64,000 nt of DNA from Streptomyces sp. NBC_01478 (GTDB lineage: Bacteria > Actinomycetota > Actinomycetes > Streptomycetales > Streptomycetaceae), in NCBI RefSeq assembly GCF_036227225.1, contig NZ_CP109444.1, forward strand, positions 2,833,501-2,897,500. Reading direction: 5' to 3'. Of this stretch, positions 45,027 through 54,397 are shown one piece after another. How positions within the stretch are numbered: the first letter of the stretch is position 1; each line of letters begins with the position of its first letter. The notes beneath the pieces were generated by a model. The model had not been told where the DNA came from. It ran no database searches and saw only the letters and a program-made list of their open reading frames with translations. The position numbers and the translations under genes were made by a program.

Positions 45027-45097
45027 GGAAGTCCACACTGTGAGCAGTACGTCTCATCTCGGTTGACGCCCCACCGGATGCCTGTTCCACTTGGTCC

Positions 45098-45169
45098 ATG
45101 CATCCGCAGCAGTGGCTGGTCAAGCGCTCCCACATCGACCTCGGTCGAGTGTGGTCCTCTTCCTGTTGA
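45098..45169 (+). CDS. 23-residue Cys-ending leader peptide
   Basis: The frame starts at ATG 45098 and ends at TGA 45167-45169. It reads MHPQQWLVK then RSHIDLGRVWSSSC. This matches, from memory, the actinobacterial leader-peptide pattern (RRxHxDLxRVSSxxC) found before sulfur-metabolism genes, where a final Cys codon is thought to sense cysteine. TTGACG lies upstream (45063). Strikingly, no plus-strand gene follows: the next genes are the conservon on the minus strand. Confidence 0.72.
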   Translation: MHPQQWLVKRSHIDLGRVWSSSC

Positions 45170-45299
45170 GCTGACCCACTGCGCGTCCCGGTCGCCTGCG
45201 TCTTCCTCTGACCGTGCGCCTCACGTGTTCTCCCTCTCCACCCGTTCCGCCTTCACACACCCCTCCCCTCGGGTTCCGTCCGCACGTCCTCCACCACGC

Positions 45300-45899
45300 C
45301 TACCGCGTCAGCGCGGCCGCACGCCGTCGTGGTGTCGCCCGGACCCCGATCACCCGGTCCATCAGGGCGCCGAGCACATCCCGTACGGAGTCCCGGTTCC
45401 GTGCGTCGCACTCCAGCACGGGCACGTCCGCGCTCAGCCCCAGTGCCTCCCGGACCTCCTCCACGTCGAACCGGTCGGCGCCGTCGAAGCGGTTCACGGC
45501 GAGGACGAACGGCGCGCCCTGCGACTCGAAGTAGTCGACCGCCGGGAAGCAGTCCTCGATCCGCCGGGTGTCCACCAGGACCACCGTGCCGAGCGCGCCC
45601 TCCACCAGGTCGTCCCAGAGGAACGAGAACCGGTCCTGTCCGGGCGTCCCGAACAGATACAGCGTCATCGTCGGGTCGAGCGTGATCCGCCCGAAGTCGA
45701 GGGCGACGGTCGTGGTGGTCTTCGCCTCGACCCCCACCAACGAGTCGACACCCACGGAGACTTGAGTGATCGCCGCCTCGGTGTCGAGGGGTTCGATCTC
45801 CGAAATGGCCCCGATAAACGTGGTCTTGCCGACCCCGAGGCCGCCGCTGACCACGATCTTCACGGCCAGCGGCACGATCTTGTCAGAGCGCCCGGACAT
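45300..45899 (-). CDS. cvnD: conservon GTPase-like protein CvnD
   Basis: A 199-residue small Ras-like protein. P-loop GGLGVGKTTF, switch-like FGTPGQDRF, and NRFD in place of NKxD. The last gene of a complete conservon. CvnD proteins are thought to signal from the CvnA/B/C membrane complex. The C-terminus is basic (RRRAAALTR). The start lies 17 nt inside the DUF742 gene. Confidence 0.93.
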   Translation of the reverse strand: MSGRSDKIVPLAVKIVVSGGLGVGKTTFIGAISEIEPLDTEAAITQVSVGVDSLVGVEAKTTTTVALDFGRITLDPTMTLYLFGTPGQDRFSFLWDDLVEGALGTVVLVDTRRIEDCFPAVDYFESQGAPFVLAVNRFDGADRFDVEEVREALGLSADVPVLECDARNRDSVRDVLGALMDRVIGVRATPRRRAAALTR

Positions 45900-46239
45900 G
45901 GTCCCTGATCCTTTCGAGCATCTGGAGCGGCAGCTCCGCGGGTTGCCGGCAGGCGAGTTGCCCGGCGACGACGAGGTCGGAGATCAGCACCTTCGCCACT
46001 CCGAGAGGCACACCGACCCGGTGCGCCACCTCGGCGACGGTCGTCGGCCGCTCGCACACCGCGACGATGTGGCGCCGCTCGAACGCGAGCGACGGATCCG
46101 GCACGCCGACGGCGACGACCAGCGTCTCCAGCCGCAGATCGGCCTGGAGAGGCTCGGACCGGCCGCCGGTGATGATGAACGGCCGGACGAACGTCGCATC
46201 CTCGTCAGGTTCTACGTCCCTGGGCTGTTCACCGTTCAC
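45883..46239 (-). CDS. cvnC: conservon DUF742 protein CvnC
   Basis: A 118-residue DUF742 protein with a winged-helix-like core (VAEVAHRVGVPLGVAKVLISDLV). It shares a 4-nt overlap with CvnB and 17 nt with CvnD, so it is coupled in the operon. Its role in the conservon complex is as adaptor. Confidence 0.93.
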   Translation of the reverse strand: MNGEQPRDVEPDEDATFVRPFIITGGRSEPLQADLRLETLVVAVGVPDPSLAFERRHIVAVCERPTTVAEVAHRVGVPLGVAKVLISDLVVAGQLACRQPAELPLQMLERIRDHVRAL

Positions 46240-46664
46240 CGTGGCAACGCCTGCCGCAGATCGGCGATGAGCGTCGGGGTGAGCAGATCACCCGCCCGCT
46301 CCGCGAGCACCGCCATCTCGTAGCCGACCAGGCCCAGTTCACCGCTGCTGTCGGCGAGGACGCCGAGACAACTGCCGTCCCGGATCGCCGAGACGAGCAG
46401 GAAACCCCGGCCCATCTCGATCATGATCAGCTTGACCCCGTCGAAGCTGTACCGCTTGGACGCGCTGCGCGCCAGGCTGCTCAACCCCGAGACGATCGCG
46501 GCGAGATGGTCGGCCTCGGTGCGCCCGAGCCCGTCCGACACGGCGATCAGCAGCCCGTCGGAGGAGACGGCGACCGCGTCCCGTACGCCGTCGGTGCTCT
46601 TGACGAAGTTGGCGAGCAGCCAGTTGAAGGTCTGCGAGTCGTGCTGGGTGTCGACAGTGGTCAC
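46236..46664 (-). CDS. cvnB: conservon roadblock/LC7 protein CvnB
   Basis: A 142-residue Roadblock/LC7 protein (FVKSTDGVRDAVAVSSDGLL start region, SAIRDGSCLGVLAD). Such proteins act as regulators of small GTPases, as with MglB. Overlaps CvnA by 4 nt and CvnC by 4 nt. Confidence 0.93.
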   Translation of the reverse strand: MTTVDTQHDSQTFNWLLANFVKSTDGVRDAVAVSSDGLLIAVSDGLGRTEADHLAAIVSGLSSLARSASKRYSFDGVKLIMIEMGRGFLLVSAIRDGSCLGVLADSSGELGLVGYEMAVLAERAGDLLTPTLIADLRQALPR

Positions 46665-48925
46665 TTGACGTCACCCTCGCTGTGTCCGGCGGACTTCTTG
46701 GCCCTCTCCTTCTCCTTCTCCACGCTGATGCCGCCGCGCATGTGGGCGCTGCGCAGGGTGGAGAGCATTCCGGAGACTTCCTCGGGACTGCGGTCGGTGG
46801 TCGGTCCGGTGGGCGCCGGGCGGCTGGGCCGGTCCGTCTCGGTGACGGCCTCCGAGATCGCGCTGCGCTGGGGCCGCTTGACGAGTCCGTTGCGGGTACG
46901 GGAGGCGGAGGTGCCGCCCTTGGCGCCGGAGGCCTTGCTCTCGACGGGCTTCGACCCGGCCGTGACGGTCACCGGCTCCACGGCGTCCTCCTCGTTGCGC
47001 GGCGCCGGCAGCACCGGCTTGTCCGCGGCCTTGCCCTGTGGGGCCTCCGTCAACAGCCCCGCGGGGATCAGCACGCGCGCGACCACACCGGCCGCCGGTG
47101 CCTCGCCCAGCCGCACCTCGATACCGCACTTGCGGGCGAGCGCGCCGACCACGAAGTGGCCCAGGAACCGGGTGGGTTCGGCCATGAAGCTGGCGGTGCC
47201 GGACAGCCGTACGTTGGCCTCGGCGAGGGCCTGGTTGTCCATGCCGAAGCCGTGGTCGACGATCGCGACCAGATAGCCGGCGCTGGTGCGCCGCCCCTCG
47301 ATCTCCACATCGGAGTCCGGCGGCGAGAAGCTCAGCGCGTTCTCTACCAACTCGGCGAGCAGGTGGGCGATTTCGACGACGACGGAGCCGGTGACGAACG
47401 CGGGCTCGATCCGGCGCAGGGTGACCCGGCGGTACTCCTCCACCTCGGACAGCGCGGCGCGCAGCACGTCGTTGACGGCCAGCGGGGTGGACCAGGGGCG
47501 GGGGCTGGACTCTCCGGCGAGCACGAGGAGGCTTTCGGCGTTGCGGCGCATACGGGTGGCCAGGTGGTCGAGTTCGAAGAGGTTGGCGAGGGTCGCGGGA
47601 TCGGCGTCCTCGTGCTCCAGCTTGTTGATGAAGCTGATCTGACGGCGCACCAGGTTCTGGTTGCGACGGCCCAGGCTCACCAGCGAGTCGGTGGCGTTGC
47701 GCCGCAACACGGCCTGCTCGGTGGCGAGATCGAAGGCGGACCGCTGCACCCGGTCGAACGCCTCGGCCACCTCCCGCACTTCGGACCCGGCCTTGTCGGC
47801 GACGACCAACGGCGCGGGCGGCTCGGGCGCCCGCCCGGACGACCCGTCCTGTACGGCGGCCACGGCCTGCGGCAGCCGGGTCCCGGCCACCTGCCGTGCC
47901 TGCTGGGCGAGTTCGACGAGCGGCGTGGACACGGACCGTACGCAGTCGAGGGCCAGCGCGGCGAGCGCGGCGACCGTGCCGAGGGCGAGCAGCAGGAACA
48001 GCAGCAGATCGCGCTGGGCCGAACTCTCCAACTGGGCGGCCCTGTTCTCGACATCGGCGCCGAGGGAGATCTGTACGTTCCGCATCCCGTTGATGGTGGA
48101 GGTCATCGAGTCCCACCAGGCCATCGGCGGGATCGCGCTCGACTTCAGCTTCCCGGTGCCGTGCACCGCCTTGCTCTCGTACGCCAGCGCGCGCTCGGCG
48201 TCGGGCGTGGTGAGGGCGGTGTTCAGCCGCCGTTCCTGCACGGCGGTTGCGGACCGCGGGAAGGCGTCGAGGGCGGCGAGGCGTCCGGCGCGGATCTCCA
48301 TGAACCGGCTGTAGTCGTCGCCGCGGAACTTCCCGGCGCGCACCGAGCCGAGCACGATGGCGCGCTCCTCGCCGGTGAACTCCTTGGCGTTGCCGAGGAC
48401 TTGGAGCGCCTGGTAGGCGTCGCGCAGATTGCCGTCGTGGACGTCTTCGAGGCCGAGGTCGAGCCGGTCGAGGACGGTGATCGTGGTGGTGAAGTAGTCG
48501 AAGGTGTCCTTGACCACGCCGGTGCCGTCGTCGGCGTCCTTGCGGATGCCGGCGAGGCCGTCGAGCCGGCCGAGGGACTCGCGCACGGAACCGGCGGCCG
48601 AGTCCTCGCGCCCCTTCAGAGCCACGTCCAACTGCTCGCGCGCGGCGTCGGTCGCCTTGCGCTGCGCGGGCAGCTTGGCGTTGAACTGCCGTACGCCGCC
48701 GACGTATCCGGTGGTTAGCCCGCGCTCCTTCTGCAGCTCGTGCACGAGTCCCTGGAGGGTGATTTCCAGGCGGGCGTTGTCGGCGGTCGCGGAGGCGTTG
48801 CGATAGGCGGAGATCTGGTCGGCGGCCGCGATACCGAGCAGGGCGAGCAGGACCGCGAGGGCGAGGATCAGAATCCTCAGCAGCCTGGTGCGGATGCTGG
48901 TGGTCGCTTTTGTTGTGACGTCCAC
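46661..48925 (-). CDS. cvnA: conservon sensor histidine kinase-like CvnA
   Basis: A 754-residue membrane sensor. Two membrane helices flank a periplasmic NIT (nitrate/nitrite-sensing-like) domain, about residues 45-305. A HAMP-like linker and a HATPase_c domain (about 480-600) with VENALSFSPPDSDVEI (N-box) and DHGFGMDNQAL (G1) follow. No clear phospho-acceptor His box was noted, as usual for CvnA. The C-terminal part is disordered and basic. It heads the four-gene conservon. Confidence 0.92.
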   Translation of the reverse strand: MDVTTKATTSIRTRLLRILILALAVLLALLGIAAADQISAYRNASATADNARLEITLQGLVHELQKERGLTTGYVGGVRQFNAKLPAQRKATDAAREQLDVALKGREDSAAGSVRESLGRLDGLAGIRKDADDGTGVVKDTFDYFTTTITVLDRLDLGLEDVHDGNLRDAYQALQVLGNAKEFTGEERAIVLGSVRAGKFRGDDYSRFMEIRAGRLAALDAFPRSATAVQERRLNTALTTPDAERALAYESKAVHGTGKLKSSAIPPMAWWDSMTSTINGMRNVQISLGADVENRAAQLESSAQRDLLLFLLLALGTVAALAALALDCVRSVSTPLVELAQQARQVAGTRLPQAVAAVQDGSSGRAPEPPAPLVVADKAGSEVREVAEAFDRVQRSAFDLATEQAVLRRNATDSLVSLGRRNQNLVRRQISFINKLEHEDADPATLANLFELDHLATRMRRNAESLLVLAGESSPRPWSTPLAVNDVLRAALSEVEEYRRVTLRRIEPAFVTGSVVVEIAHLLAELVENALSFSPPDSDVEIEGRRTSAGYLVAIVDHGFGMDNQALAEANVRLSGTASFMAEPTRFLGHFVVGALARKCGIEVRLGEAPAAGVVARVLIPAGLLTEAPQGKAADKPVLPAPRNEEDAVEPVTVTAGSKPVESKASGAKGGTSASRTRNGLVKRPQRSAISEAVTETDRPSRPAPTGPTTDRSPEEVSGMLSTLRSAHMRGGISVEKEKERAKKSAGHSEGDVK

Positions 48926-49137
48926 TGAAGTGCCTTAAGTGGGTGGCGAGTTGATCGGGAGTCGAACCTGAGGCAGAAATGGTTCTGCTCCCGCCCAACG
49001 ACACTCACGGCACACCGGTCACCGGATCATGTTTTTGTTTTACCGTGCCGAAACAGAGCCGGCCCGACTCCGCAGTTCAGCCCATGATCCCCAAGTCCCA
49101 TGTATACAACTGCGATTACTTTCCGTCACGGTCCGGT

Positions 49138-50340
49138 TCAGCAGTCGCAGCACGACAGACATTCACAGCACTCGCAGCATTCGCAGGCGTCGCAGCACGA
49201 GCAGTCACAGCTCGAACGGCATCCCTCGCGCCGCCGCCCCGACCACGGTCCCTCGAACTCGTCGGCGCAGCACACCTTGCAGGTGCAGCACAGCCCGAGG
49301 GCGGCGGCGCACCCGGCCAGGAACCCGCGCCGCTCGGGCCGCGGGGGCTCACCGCCGTAGGGGCTGCCGCCGAAGGGATTTCCGTCGCGCTGCGGATCGC
49401 CCGGCAGATAGGGCGTCTGCGGCGGCCCGAAGGCGGCCTGCGGCCCCGACGCGTCCCCGGGCCCGTGCCCATGCCCGCACGACTGGGTGCCGAAGGCCCG
49501 GTCGACCGAGCGGCTCAGCTCGTGCGCGAGCAGCAGGTGGGCGAGCCTGCCGTCCGTGAACTCGGTCTCGCGCAGCGCGAGGCGTATCCCGTGCAGCGCG
49601 TCGTCGGCGAGCCGACGGGCCTCGGTGAGCGGGGTGCCGGTCGCCGTGAGCGGGTTCCAGGCGCCCGACGCGGCGTCAGCCCCCCTGTCCTCGACGGCGT
49701 CCAGGAGATGCGCGAGCCGGCCGAAGAGGCGCCCTGCCTCGGCGAGCGGTACGGCGTTGCCGGGCCGTCCGGCCAGCAGCGCGGTGTGCGCGAAGGCGGC
49801 GGCGGTGGCCGTCTCGGTCGGTTCGGTGACGGTCAGGATCGGTGTGCCGGGCCCGGCGAGCGCCTCGATGCCGAACTGCCGCTCCACCGCCTCGACGAGG
49901 ACCCCGGCGTCGAACCCGACGGCCGAGCCGGTCCTGGCCCCGGCCCGCCCCCAGCTCCCGGCGACCCGCCGCGCGGCCAGCGCCACCGGCCTGCGGGCCA
50001 GCAGCCCGTCCCCGTCGGCGACATGGTCGCGCACCTTGGCGGAGGCGAGCACCAGCGAGACGGCCGCCGCGAGCCGCGCCCCCTCGCCCTGCGCGACGGA
50101 CGCGGTCCGCATCCCGCGCAACGGGCACGGCCCGGCCGTACGCCGCCAGCCGCCGCCCGTCCGCTCGACCTGAGCCTCCGTCAACACCGAGAGGAGCAGA
50201 CCGTCGTAATTGGTGACAACCCTCGCGAACTGCCCATGATCTCCCCGCAGCGCGAGACAGAGCCCGCACAAATGCGCCATCCACTGGTTCTTGAGGCTCT
50301 CACCGAGCCTGTGACTGCAAGGCCGGACCATTCCGAACAC
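49138..50340 (-). CDS. DUF5685 protein with Cys-rich tail
   Basis: A 400-residue DUF5685 protein. The body contains WMAHLCGLCLALRGDHG, typical of the family. The last 50 residues hold 19 cysteines, 14 of them in the last 27 (patterns CDCSCC, ECCECCEC), followed by the stop. This looks like a metal- or disulfide-binding tail. GTG 50340 (MFGMVRPCSHRLGES) is chosen because the family begins so and GGGGGG lies upstream. Function unknown. Confidence 0.8.
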   Translation of the reverse strand: MFGMVRPCSHRLGESLKNQWMAHLCGLCLALRGDHGQFARVVTNYDGLLLSVLTEAQVERTGGGWRRTAGPCPLRGMRTASVAQGEGARLAAAVSLVLASAKVRDHVADGDGLLARRPVALAARRVAGSWGRAGARTGSAVGFDAGVLVEAVERQFGIEALAGPGTPILTVTEPTETATAAAFAHTALLAGRPGNAVPLAEAGRLFGRLAHLLDAVEDRGADAASGAWNPLTATGTPLTEARRLADDALHGIRLALRETEFTDGRLAHLLLAHELSRSVDRAFGTQSCGHGHGPGDASGPQAAFGPPQTPYLPGDPQRDGNPFGGSPYGGEPPRPERRGFLAGCAAALGLCCTCKVCCADEFEGPWSGRRREGCRSSCDCSCCDACECCECCECLSCCDC

Positions 50341-50673
50341 GACAACCCCCCGTGGCGTGAACGACAACTGACAGGGCATCCGGAGTTCGACATGGCTGCT
50401 GACCGGGCGTTGAGCAGCGGCGTCGCACCGACCACCCCGTTCACCCGTACGCACCAGCCGTCACCCGGTCGCCGAGAAGAATCATATTTCACTCTCAGTC
50501 AGCAGCCCTGTCCAGCAACACCCTTGATACACGGGGGCCCTCGACGTATTGGCTGTGCACCAGTAGCGTCACAAACCCCCCGCGCGGCGTCTATCCACTT
50601 GGCGCGCGATCCGCATCATGGATGACCATAGGGATGCGGATAGCAATAAAGACCGCTGTGAGAGGAGGCGTCC
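50341..50673. other. divergent promoter region, no gene
   Basis: About 330 nt hold promoters for DUF5685 (left) and the SepF-like gene (right). I see no coding sequence. The right end carries a 9-bp inverted repeat, ATCCGCATC (50609-50617) and GATGCGGAT (50633-50641), then AGCAATAAA and an AGGAGG ribosome site. The repeat may be an operator or leader hairpin of the SepF-like gene. Confidence 0.6.
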
Positions 50674-51114
50674 ATGGGATCGGTACGCAAGGCGAGTGCC
50701 TGGCTTGGGCTCGTTGACGACAACGATGACGAGCGCTACTACGACGACGACTACTCCGAAGGGACCGAGCAGCCCGGGGATGCCTGGGTCACGGATCCGC
50801 GAGTGAAGGTGGCCGAGGACGTCGCCGAGGTGAAGGGCCGCCGGATCGGCACGGTCACCCCGGACAGCTTCCGGGACGCCCGTGCCATCGGCGAGCTGTT
50901 CCGGGAAGGGGTTCCGGTGATCGTGAACCTCACGGCGATGGAGGCGACCGACGCCAAGCGCGTGGTCGACTTCGCGGCCGGCCTCACCTTCGGCCTGCGC
51001 GGCACCATCGAGCGGGTCGCGAACCGTGTCTTCCTGCTGACCCCCGCCAACACGGAGATCGTCAGCGGTGACCCCGCTGTGCGCCGTGAGGACGGTTTCT
51101 TCAACCAGAGCTGA
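50674..51114 (+). CDS. sflA: SepF-like cell-division protein
   Basis: A 146-residue SepF homologue. The C-terminal SepF domain (about 62-140: [37 protein letters not shown]) binds FtsZ and membranes. An acidic N-terminal part replaces the usual linker. From memory, S. coelicolor SflA (SCO1749) has this genomic setting and, with SflB, limits ectopic branching by opposing SepF. AGGAGG precedes the ATG by 8 nt. Membrane-anchor and orthology calls need phylogeny. Confidence 0.85.
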   Translation: MGSVRKASAWLGLVDDNDDERYYDDDYSEGTEQPGDAWVTDPRVKVAEDVAEVKGRRIGTVTPDSFRDARAIGELFREGVPVIVNLTAMEATDAKRVVDFAAGLTFGLRGTIERVANRVFLLTPANTEIVSGDPAVRREDGFFNQS

Positions 51115-51140
51115 GGCAGGGCCGCTTACCGGCCCTGCCT
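51114..51140. terminator. bidirectional hairpin terminator
   Basis: AGGCAGGGCC and GGCCCTGCCT arms with a 7-nt loop, between the convergent SepF-like and acyl-CoA dehydrogenase genes. Confidence 0.9.
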
Positions 51141-51168
51141 CCCGCAGGGTTGCCCCCGAGCCGCCGGT

Positions 51169-52365
51169 CTACCGGAAGGCGTCGAGTCCGGTGAGCGCCT
51201 TGCCCAGCACGAGCTGGTGCATCTCGACGGTGCCCTCGTACGTGAGCACCGACTCCAGGTTCGTCGCGTGCCGCATGACCGGGTACTCCAGCGAGATCCC
51301 GTTGGCACCGAGGATCGTCCGTGCCGTACGGCAGATCTCGATGGCCTCCCGTACGTTGTTCAGCTTGCCGAAGCTGACCTGCTCGGGACGCAGGCGCCCG
51401 GCGTCCATGCGCCGCCCCAGATGATGGGCGAGCAGAATCCCCTTGTGCAGTTCGACCGCCATGTCGGCGAGCTTGGCCTGGGTGAGCTGGAAGCCGCCGA
51501 TGGGCCGCCCGAACTGCTCCCGGGTCTTCGCGTATTCGACCGCGGACTCGAAGGAAGCGCGCGCCGCGCCCATCGCACCCCACACGATTCCGTAACGAGC
51601 GTGCGACAGACAGCTCAGCGGCCCCTTCAGCCCGACGACCTCCGGCAGCACGGCATCGGCGGGCAACCGCACGTCGTCGAGGACGAGTTCGCTGGTGACG
51701 GACGCGCGCAGTGACCACTTGTGCTTGATCTCGGGCGCTGAGAACCCGGCGCTGTCGGTGGGCACGACGAACCCGCGGATGCCGTCGTCGCTCTGCGCCC
51801 ACACGACGGCGACCCCGGCCACGGACCCGTTGGTGATCCACATCTTCCGCCCGTTGAGGACCCAGTCGCCGCCGTCGCGCTTGGCGTACGTGCGCATGGC
51901 GCCCGGGTCGGAGCCGTGGTCGGGCTCGGTCAGCCCGAAGCAGCCGATGACCTCGCCGGAGGCCATGCGCGGCAGCCAGGCCTGCTTCTGCTCCTCGCTC
52001 CCGAAGCGGTGGATCGCGTACATCGCGAGGGAGCCCTGCACCGACACCAGCGACCGGATCCCGGAGTCGGCGGCCTCCAACTCCAGGCAGGCAAGCCCGT
52101 ATTGCACGGCGGAGGCCCCGGCGCACCCGTACCCGTCGAGCGACATCCCGAGCGCCCCGATACCGCCCAACTCCCGCGCGAGCTCCCGGATCCCGGGCAG
52201 CTCCCCCTTCTCGTACCACTCGGCGACATACGGCAACACCTTGTCGGCCGCCCAGGCCCGCACGGTGTCCCGGATCGCCAGGTCCTCGGGGTCGAGCAGG
52301 TCGTCGATGCCGAGGGGGTCGGCGGGGTCGAAGGGGGGCAACTTCGGGGACGGGGACGCGGGCAT
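51169..52365 (-). CDS. acyl-CoA dehydrogenase (glutaryl-CoA dehydrogenase-like)
   Basis: A 398-residue FAD flavoenzyme. It has the conserved FGLTEPDHGSD motif and the C-terminal ILGANGISLEYPVMRHATNL region followed by TYEGTVEMH, where the Glu is the catalytic base position of glutaryl-CoA-type enzymes. It could oxidise glutaryl-CoA or a branched acyl-CoA. ATG 52365 has GGAGG upstream. Monocistronic. Confidence 0.9.
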   Translation of the reverse strand: MPASPSPKLPPFDPADPLGIDDLLDPEDLAIRDTVRAWAADKVLPYVAEWYEKGELPGIRELARELGGIGALGMSLDGYGCAGASAVQYGLACLELEAADSGIRSLVSVQGSLAMYAIHRFGSEEQKQAWLPRMASGEVIGCFGLTEPDHGSDPGAMRTYAKRDGGDWVLNGRKMWITNGSVAGVAVVWAQSDDGIRGFVVPTDSAGFSAPEIKHKWSLRASVTSELVLDDVRLPADAVLPEVVGLKGPLSCLSHARYGIVWGAMGAARASFESAVEYAKTREQFGRPIGGFQLTQAKLADMAVELHKGILLAHHLGRRMDAGRLRPEQVSFGKLNNVREAIEICRTARTILGANGISLEYPVMRHATNLESVLTYEGTVEMHQLVLGKALTGLDAFR

Positions 52366-52529
52366 GACACAGCCTCCGAGATCTAAGAAAACTACCACCG
52401 CTAGTTACTGTAGTGCGGGCGGGCGGCAGCCAACGCGGACGGGAAGCCGCCAACGGCGGAGCACCCCCACAGGAAACGGCCACTTCTCGGCCAACTGCCA
52501 CTTGGCGGTGCGTGGGTGGGAGAGGGGGG

Positions 52530-54137
52530 TCAGGCGGAGACCCGGGGCTGGGTGACTTCGCGAGGGGCGGGCACCTCTACCGCCGCCGCGGGCACCTCGC
52601 ACTGCATGATCCGGGGCAACCGCAACGCCATCACCGCGCCCAGCAGCAGCAGGCCCGCGCTGACGAGCAACGTGACATGCAGGCCGTGCACGAAAGCGTG
52701 CCGCGCCGCGTCGCGCAGGGCCGCTCCACGTGCCCCGCCGAGACGCCCGGCGACGTCGTAGGCCTCGCCCAGCGAATGCCCCGCGGACGCCGACACGGAC
52801 GCCGGTACCCCGGGAACGGACGACAGCCCGGGCGCGTACGCCGCGTTCATGACGCTGCCAAGGAGCGCGATACCGATCCCGGCGCCAAGTTGGTAGGAGG
52901 TCTCGCCTATCGCCGCCGCGCCCCCCGCCTGCGCCGGCGGAGCCTCGCTCAGCATCGACTCGTACGCCCCGAAGAGCGTCATCTCCAGCCCGAACCCGAG
53001 CAGCAGGAACCCGAAGAGCAGCAGCCCGGCATTGTCCCGCCCGCCCATCGCGGTGAGCGTCAGCACCGAGACCGCGGTGAGGCAGAACCCGAAGCACACC
53101 ATCCGGCGCGGCCCGAACCGCCGGAGCATCCGCGCCCCGAACAACCCCGCCGCCATCGCCGCGAACGTCAGCGGCAGCAGCCGTAGACCCGTCTCCAACG
53201 GGGAAAGACCCAGCACCAGTTGGAGATACTGCGCCGCGATCAGCTCCAGGCCCACCAGCGCGAGCATCGCCAGCACGATGCAGCCGACGGACGTGCTGAA
53301 CGCCGGCCTGCGGAACATCTTCAGGTCCACCAGCGGATGCGTACGGCGCCGTTGCCGTCGTACGAAAAGAACCAGCAGCACCGCGCCCACGAGCAGCGGG
53401 GCCACGGTCCACCCGCTCTCCACGGGCTCCCCGCCACCGAGCCGCTTCACGCCGAAGACGGCACCGAAGAGACCGCCCGCGGCCATCAGCGCGCCGACGA
53501 CGTCCCACGGGCCGTCGCGGTCGCCGTGGGACTCGGGGAGCAGGAGCCGGCCGATCGGCAGGCTGATCAGCATCAGGGGGATGTTGACGAGGAAGACCGA
53601 GCCCCACCAGAAGTGTTCGAGGAGAAACCCGCCGAGCAGCGGGCCGACCGCCGCGCCGACCGCCGCCACCGCGCTCCACACGCCGATCGCCACCGCCCGC
53701 TCACGCCGGTCGGGGAAGACCTGGCGGAGGATCGACAGCGTGGCCGGCATGATCATCGCGCCGCCGACGCCGAGCAGCGCCCGCGCGAGGATCAGGACCT
53801 GGGCGTCATGGGCGCAGGCGGCCAGCCCGGAGGCGATGCCGAAGAGGCCGTAGCCGAGGAGCAGGATGCGTCTGCGGCCCACGCGGTCGCCGAGCGTGCC
53901 GAAGAGGATGAGGAGCGAGGCGCAGACCAGCGGATAGACGTCGACGATCCAGAGCAGCTCTATCGCGCCGGGTTTGAGGTCCTCGGTGACGGCGGGCACC
54001 GCGACATGCAGCACGGTGGCGTCCAGCGCGACCAGCAGCAGGCTGACGCAGAGGACGACGAGGACGACCCAGCGGTTGGCACCGGCCCCGGCCGCCCGAC
54101 GGCGCAGCGCTGCGGCGGCCGTGGTCGTCCCGGACAT
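52530..54137 (-). CDS. MFS multidrug exporter, 14-helix (DHA2/QacA type)
   Basis: A 535-residue exporter with about fourteen membrane helices. Motif A is GDRVGRRRIL after helix 2; motif C-like GPLLGGFLLE lies in helix 5. The order matches QacA/EmrB-type antibiotic and dye exporters. No regulator is immediately adjacent. Both flanking gaps contain inverted repeats. Confidence 0.92.
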   Translation of the reverse strand: MSGTTTAAAALRRRAAGAGANRWVVLVVLCVSLLLVALDATVLHVAVPAVTEDLKPGAIELLWIVDVYPLVCASLLILFGTLGDRVGRRRILLLGYGLFGIASGLAACAHDAQVLILARALLGVGGAMIMPATLSILRQVFPDRRERAVAIGVWSAVAAVGAAVGPLLGGFLLEHFWWGSVFLVNIPLMLISLPIGRLLLPESHGDRDGPWDVVGALMAAGGLFGAVFGVKRLGGGEPVESGWTVAPLLVGAVLLVLFVRRQRRRTHPLVDLKMFRRPAFSTSVGCIVLAMLALVGLELIAAQYLQLVLGLSPLETGLRLLPLTFAAMAAGLFGARMLRRFGPRRMVCFGFCLTAVSVLTLTAMGGRDNAGLLLFGFLLLGFGLEMTLFGAYESMLSEAPPAQAGGAAAIGETSYQLGAGIGIALLGSVMNAAYAPGLSSVPGVPASVSASAGHSLGEAYDVAGRLGGARGAALRDAARHAFVHGLHVTLLVSAGLLLLGAVMALRLPRIMQCEVPAAAVEVPAPREVTQPRVSA

Positions 54138-54202
54138 GAACTACCTCCCAGATGATCCCTCGCGTCCGGCGGGCTCACGGGGTGGGGACTCCCCGTGACT
54201 TC

Positions 54203-54229
54203 GGTCGGAGAGGAGCGGTGTCTCCGACC
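54203..54229. promoter_or_regulatory. 9-bp inverted repeat upstream of MFS exporter
   Basis: GGTCGGAGA and TCTCCGACC with a 9-nt spacer, 66 nt upstream of the exporter start. Candidate operator for an unlinked repressor, or a leader hairpin. Confidence 0.45.
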
Positions 54230-54383
54230 CGCGCAACGAAGGCGAGTGAGCCGTCAGCGTACGCGAGTTCACGCCAATGCCACGTGGTGGACCTCTCACA
54301 CTCCCCGGAGAACACGTGTGGCGTACACCACTTACCTCCCTCTTGACCACGCCCCGCCTGGTCTTCCGGTTCCGTACGCCCTC

Positions 54384-54397
54384 GATAATCGGGCCCG
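54384..54397 (+). promoter_or_regulatory. promoter of a leaderless gene
   Basis: GATAAT (54384-54389), a near-consensus -10, lies 7 nt before the GTG start at 54397, and no ribosome site is visible. Transcription could start at or beside the GTG. Confidence 0.5.

Noticed and set aside
44899..45060. SAM riboswitch (S-box or SAM-IV) in the leader of the monooxygenase operon.
   Set aside because: The conserved core pattern of these riboswitches is not present; only a promoter is.
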